From Toxonevra muliebris (Eukaryota > Arthropoda > Insecta > Diptera > Pallopteridae): a stretch of DNA of 64,000 nt. A program made the position numbers and the translations under genes. The notes beneath the pieces were generated by a model. The model ran no database searches. It worked only from the letters and a program-made list of their open reading frames with translations, and had not been told where the DNA came from. Below are positions 59,270 to 64,000 of this stretch, piece after piece. The stretch is taken from positions 76,574,400-76,638,399 of the forward strand of contig OY829328.1 in assembly GCA_963691655.1 (NCBI GenBank). Reading direction: 5' to 3'. Every line of letters begins with the position of its first letter. Position 1 is the stretch's first letter.

Positions 59270-60265
59270 AGCACATCCCTCTGTAGGAGTATTTCAAATA
59301 GACACTAATTTCTTACATTTATAATTTATAACAAATATGGCGGCATGCTAATTTGTAAATTCTACAACAATTAAGTAAGCCATGTCCAACCATGTATATC
59401 TTAATTTATTAAGTAGTCATAAGTTCAGGAGCCCATTCACTTTCATATTTGTACAAGAAAGAAAGTGATAAATAAATATTTGATTAAACTAAATGTTTCT
59501 AAGGGTCTAATGACCAACTATCGTAAGTACTAATTAATATTAATATCACAATAATTGTGTGCGGGAATTGGAGCTATATCCAAAGCATAACGTATTTATA
59601 CGAATAAACGATAAAATCATATTACTTATAGATATAGTTCCTATATATTATTTCTAGATAATACAAACGCTAATCGTCTTGTATCATCTAATTAACCTAA
59701 TGGCATGCTAACTCAAATAAGAGTAAGCTGACTAGCCAATATACATATCTCCAACAGAGAGTTACATCTTACAATTGTTTTCGGATGTTATTTTTATATT
59801 ATACTATGATTTTATGAAAAAATTAAAGTGAATTATGAAAGTTATAATAATATTTGATGTCTAGTTCGTTCCAAAAGATGTGATAATTGTGAAAATGCTG
59901 AGAATGAGAATGATTAAATACAAAGGGGAACTGTTGTTGGAATTTAATTTTTATCATAATAACAGTTAAATACTCTCAATATGCTCTTAATATGATTTAT
60001 CAACTCAATTGAAACGATCTATACGCAATACATTGAAAGAGCTTAATATTTAATGAGATAGTGAGAATGAATGTGAGAATGAAACACAAGATTGGTTAAC
60101 TTCCAAAGTATGGTGAAAACTAATGCTCTCTGCCGTTTCATCAAGTCTGTATGTATTCATCACAAAGAGAGTAAACTGAGTAAAAGAAATATCAACTATT
60201 TTAACTTACTCGTGTGTACCTAAACTATTTCATCTGAAATACAAATTAAATTTCCATAATTCATC
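59270..60265 (+). repeat. Duplicated FMO spacer, copy 2 (~1 kb)
   Basis: Direct-orientation partner of 57470-58480, with the same block order and moderate divergence, implying an old duplication. It retains a GAGA-rich zone, though shorter than the GA microsatellite of copy 1 (58196-58213). Confidence 0.8.
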
Positions 60266-62503
60266 GCAAACATATAAAAACAGTTTTAATTTACTTGAGC
60301 AAAAATGAATTTATGAGAGTGTGTATTAAAATGGTTTACATAATAAACTAAAAAAGTTGCAAGTCAAAAATTTATAATTTTATATAAAGAATTCAAATCA
60401 TTTCTTTTTTTTTTTTTTGTTTGAATAGTATGGGAGATCAAAGATGTTCAATCGTACCATTTTCATTCCAAAAAACAATACTATAGTACTGGGTTTGAAT
60501 ATGTTTCTGAATTCTTAAATGATATAGGAAAAATATAAAAACATACATTAACTACATCAAAGACTTCCCATTGAAAAAAAAAAAAAAATGGGATATTGTT
60601 CTGTGATATTAAATCTGTTCTGAGATATTAGTGGTCCTCATGAAAACTCGCAAATGTCTCGTATACCTCGTAAACCTCTCAAGTTTGAATTGCGTATATC
60701 AGCTCCATACAAAAAAGTTTGCAAATTTGTAAGCCAATTTCAGTGTGCAAACCTCGTATATAGTGGAGTATTGCCAACATTAAAAAAATCGTATGCAGTT
60801 TATTTTGAATTTTCAACACTTTTGCGCAACAGCTGATTTACACTCTCAAAACCTGCAGAGTGTATTAACGAAACGGTGAATACAAATTTGCGCATATACG
60901 AGTAGGCAAGTTTGCGAGCTTTCATGAGGGCCACTATTAATCAGGCCATGATTTGCATTCATCAAACGTCAAGTTTCTACAGAATCAATATATTAATTTT
61001 CGCCTAAATATTTCTCTTGGTATCAAATAATTTCAATTGATTTTATTTGCATTAGAAATATATACATAAATCGGGGATTAATGAAGTGTTTTAAGTTAAT
61101 TGTAGGTTGATATTCGTTTTACATGAGTGAAACAGAGATGTAAAACTTCTAAAAGACAAACGCCAAAAATCGTTGTGAAATCATTTGTACAGCCGATTTT
61201 GACTCGTTTACTTTCGTGTCCTCTCTCTCGCCAAGGAACAGAAAATCGATGAGAAAAATCGGCCATAAATCAGTGTGTGTAAAAGCAGACTAGGTAGAAT
61301 GCAAGAACGACAAAAGCTCTTTGCACGAGGAGAGTTGGTAAGAGACCGTTATGATCTTTTTTATATAAGGTGAAGTATTAAGTAGCAGTTAATTGTGCAC
61401 ACTTAACTCGATTTTTTTTTCGGATTATGACAGCCAAGGTGAAATTACCAGCAACTCATTCTTCTTCTTTCTCCATAGGCTGTCAAAATCATTGTTTACT
61501 TTTATTTGTTTGTTTACTTTTTTTCTCCATTTTACATGCTGCCATTATGGCCGCAAAAAGCAAAAAAAAAAAAAATATTGCCAAGGTGTTGTTTTTGCCA
61601 AGGTGAAATTGTTGTAATCTTGATATCACCTTATACATGATTTCACCATGATCACAGCCTTGCAGAGAGAGAGAGCGACATGCTTTACTCTCACCATTTT
61701 CTCTTTGATGTGGTAGGAAATCTATGAATCTACACCCCGTGCCAACAAAAACGAGTCACAGCTTGAATTTAATGCTTATGCAGTTTTTATCCTGCTTTTA
61801 TTAACAATTAATTTAATTTAAAAATCCTTTTTTTTTAATCCATTTTGGTATTTTAGTATTTGAAAGTGAAAAAATAGTGCATTTTTTCTTTTTAATGTTT
61901 TTGAGTAAAACCTAATAAAATGAGATTAAAATGAAAATTTTTTCTTCTATTGATTGAAACTTGGTTTTAGATTAACTGAAAACTTATGGCAATCCCTAAC
62001 ATATACAATAAAAAATACAAAGTTGGGCTTTTTTTTAGGATTTACTAATAGTTATAAGGTAATGCGGTTTTAATCGTTAGCTATTTGAGACGGTCACTCT
62101 GCTTGCACACCTAGTACCTATGCCAATAAGTCAATGACCATTATTTGGAATAAAAAATATAAGAAACAATAATAGAAATAACAAATAATAAATGTTTTTG
62201 ACTACCGATCCGGTTTCGAGATATTTTTGATAATAAAATCAATATTTCATTGATTTGAGTTTAATAAAAGTAATTTTTAAGAAAATTATTTCTAAAACAT
62301 ATTCAATTTTTGTTATATCTACACAATGAGGGAATACTGTACATATGCATACGGAACGTGATTATTAAGTGAAGCATATAAATTTCGTAATTGTATGACC
62401 TGATAACTTGAAGAAGCTTTTTATAGATTACAATTTCTGAGTGAGCATAAAAAGAAACAATAAGCACTTCGTTCTGTAGGTATAGAATATAAATATGTAT
62501 TCT
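60266..62503. other. Upstream region of the second FMO gene
   Basis: AT-rich intergenic DNA without a supported exon. From ~61410 to 61680 it shares features with the region upstream of the first FMO gene (TGTTTGTTTACTTTTTTT, GCCATTATGGCCGCAA and a GA/CT tract). Confidence 0.5.
61541..61556 (+). promoter_or_regulatory. Shared FMO upstream block, copy 2
   Basis: GCCATTATGGCCGCAA, identical to 48901-48916, lies 1.18 kb upstream of the second FMO ATG. Confidence 0.4.
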
Positions 62504-62540
62504 TATAAATACAATTGAGGAAATTTTTCATTTTTCAGTA
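62504..62540 (+). promoter_or_regulatory. Candidate TATA/Inr promoter of the second FMO gene
   Basis: TATAAATA at 62504-62511 and TCAGTA (Inr) at 62535-62540 place a likely start at A62537, 33 bases from the TATA box, giving a ~181-nt leader before ATG 62718. Confidence 0.55.
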
Positions 62541-62717
62541 GGAGTCGAAATGTGTTTATTATTTGATAAATTGTGTATAGTGCTATAGAAGTGGTCGGAC
62601 AGTATAGACTGACATATTGAAATAACTTTTAACATATACAGTTCTGATGTTGTATGTGAAAATTATAATATAAAAAAGAATTTTTGCATACAAATTCAAT
62701 AAATAAATAAGGTCATA

Positions 62718-63436
62718 ATGAATAATAATCACAATAATATACAACGCGTCTGTATAATTGGAGCGGGTGCCGCTGGACTAGCTGCACTGAAAAATGTCTT
62801 GGAATATGGTTGGGATGCAGTGGCATATGAGCAATGCAATGAAATTGGTGGCACATGGATCTACAATGAGCATGTCAATTTAGAGGATGAAGTGCATAGC
62901 AGTATGTACGAAGGGCTACGGTAAGATTGAGATTGATGGAGTTATTAAATTATTACAGATATAACATATATACCTTTCTTTTCTATTTAGCACAAATCTT
63001 CCCAAGGAAGCTATGGGTTATCCTGGTTTTGAATACTCTCACTCGATTAATGAATCATTTATTTATGCAGATGAAGTTTTAGATTTTTTAAAATCATATG
63101 CTGATCATTATAAACTAATGCCATATATAAAACTAGAACATGAAATTGTAAGAGTACGTCCATGGAAAGGCGCCTGGGAGGTAATGGGATAATAGCAGTA
63201 ATTAAGATTTTAAACTTCGATCTAACATATTTACTTTTTTCGGCACATATGCCTTTTTCAGGTTTATATAAAGGATCGTAAAAGCAATAAATATTCAATG
63301 AAATATTTCGATTATGTATTTGTATGCAATGGTCATTATACCACGCCCCGATATCCTCCTCAATTGAAGGGTTTGGATATTTATAAAGGAACTATATTAC
63401 ACAGTCATCATTATAGAAAGGCAGATAAGTTTAAAG
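62718..63436 (+). CDS. Flavin-containing monooxygenase, second tandem copy (partial, runs off the window)
   Basis: Three exons are visible: 62718-62920, 62991-63180 and 63262-63436; a GTGAGT donor follows at 63437 and the rest lies beyond the window. Splice positions and phases match the first FMO gene exactly, and exon 2 is 190 bp in both. The FAD site VCIIGAGAAG starts near residue 11; YEGLRTNLPKEAMGYP and ILHSHHYRKADKFK align with the first copy. The NADPH-site exon is not in view. Function as for the first copy, probably with a different substrate or expression range. No disabling mutation is seen in the visible part. Confidence 0.94.
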
Positions 63437-64000
63437 GTGAGTAAGCAAATGCAGTTTTTTTTTTGTTAAAGGGGGATAGACGTTGGGTAACTAAACAGAT
63501 GCAAATAGTTTTGCAAAAGCTGGCTCAGTTCTTCCCTGAGACCGGCTTAGAAAAAAACGATGCTCGTGTATATCAGAAATAAAAGTTCAAAGTTTGAGTA
63601 TAGTTCAATTGCTTATGGTTGAGAGATAACCAAAGAATTAAAAAAATTTTTTGAGTCCTGCTCAGACCTTCTAACCCAGGACAAATCAGAATTTGTCAGA
63701 ATAAACAGCTTAAAATTTTAACACCATTTCGCGTCTTTCATTATAAACATACTGCTTATCCTACACAAAGCTTAAAGTTGGAATAAGAAAAAAAGAATGG
63801 AAAAACAATTCTTTTTGGTTAAAAATCTTTATTGGCTTCAGTAAAGCATGCAACAAGTATCATTTTGGTGTACTCAGCTGTGCTTCCCGACATTTGGAAC
63901 AAGCCGATTTTTTTCATTAAATTTTTGTAAAATATCACTATTATCGGTCTCTGGTCAAGAATATGTAGAAGAGCAACAAAGTAAAGGCAGTTGGATTTGA
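63437..64000 (+). other. Intron 3 of the second FMO gene (start)
   Basis: Begins GTGAGTAAGC and continues to the window edge. The sequence is AT-rich with one block of more balanced composition at 63480-63720 that may be a repeat. No exon 4 (GAGPSG block) is present, so this intron exceeds 560 bp. Confidence 0.7.

Overview
The window is AT-rich eukaryotic DNA from an insect, most likely a higher fly (a tephritid-like dipteran is my best guess). The evidence is short introns with GT..AG borders, a ZAD-type C2H2 zinc-finger gene (an insect speciality), RpL11 and ETF-alpha proteins that read as fly orthologs, fly-type TATA/Inr promoters, and many mariner/Tc1, hAT and Jockey-like relics. The species call is inference.

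Only six protein genes are well supported. They lie in the right-hand half. A housekeeping cluster at 30.8-35.7 kb holds a ZAD zinc-finger gene (+), RpL11 (-) converging on it, and Etfa (+). A tiny 34-codon ORF (34149-34253, -) sits head-to-head with Etfa. At 40.65-41.2 kb there is an intronless gene for an unrecognised 191-aa protein, with CAGGTAG-type motifs upstream. At 49.98-55.91 kb and from 62.72 kb to past the right edge there are two tandem flavin-containing monooxygenase (FMO) genes with identical splice positions and phases. Spacer DNA between them is itself duplicated, and both carry the same 16-bp block about 1.1 kb upstream of the ATG.

The left 30 kb has no convincing host gene. 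It holds broken non-LTR retrotransposons (RT and RNase H domains), mariner/IS630-type transposase relics, and non-autonomous DNA elements. Two hAT-like elements are delimited exactly by perfect 8-bp target duplications (8800-9821 and 53761-54514), each lying inside an older LINE. Further inverted-repeat elements lie at 17794-18657, 29870-30394, 37567-37792 and 44325-44487. A canonically spaced TATA/Inr pair at 15488-15522 hints at an unannotated transcript.

There is no operon-like logic. RpL11 serves translation and Etfa serves mitochondrial electron transfer; the FMO pair would act in N/S-oxygenation of xenobiotics or metabolites. I saw no convincing tRNA, rRNA or CRISPR. The most notable candidates are the FMO array with its duplicated spacers, the 191-aa orphan with its motif cluster and flanking inverted repeats, and several precisely bounded non-autonomous elements.
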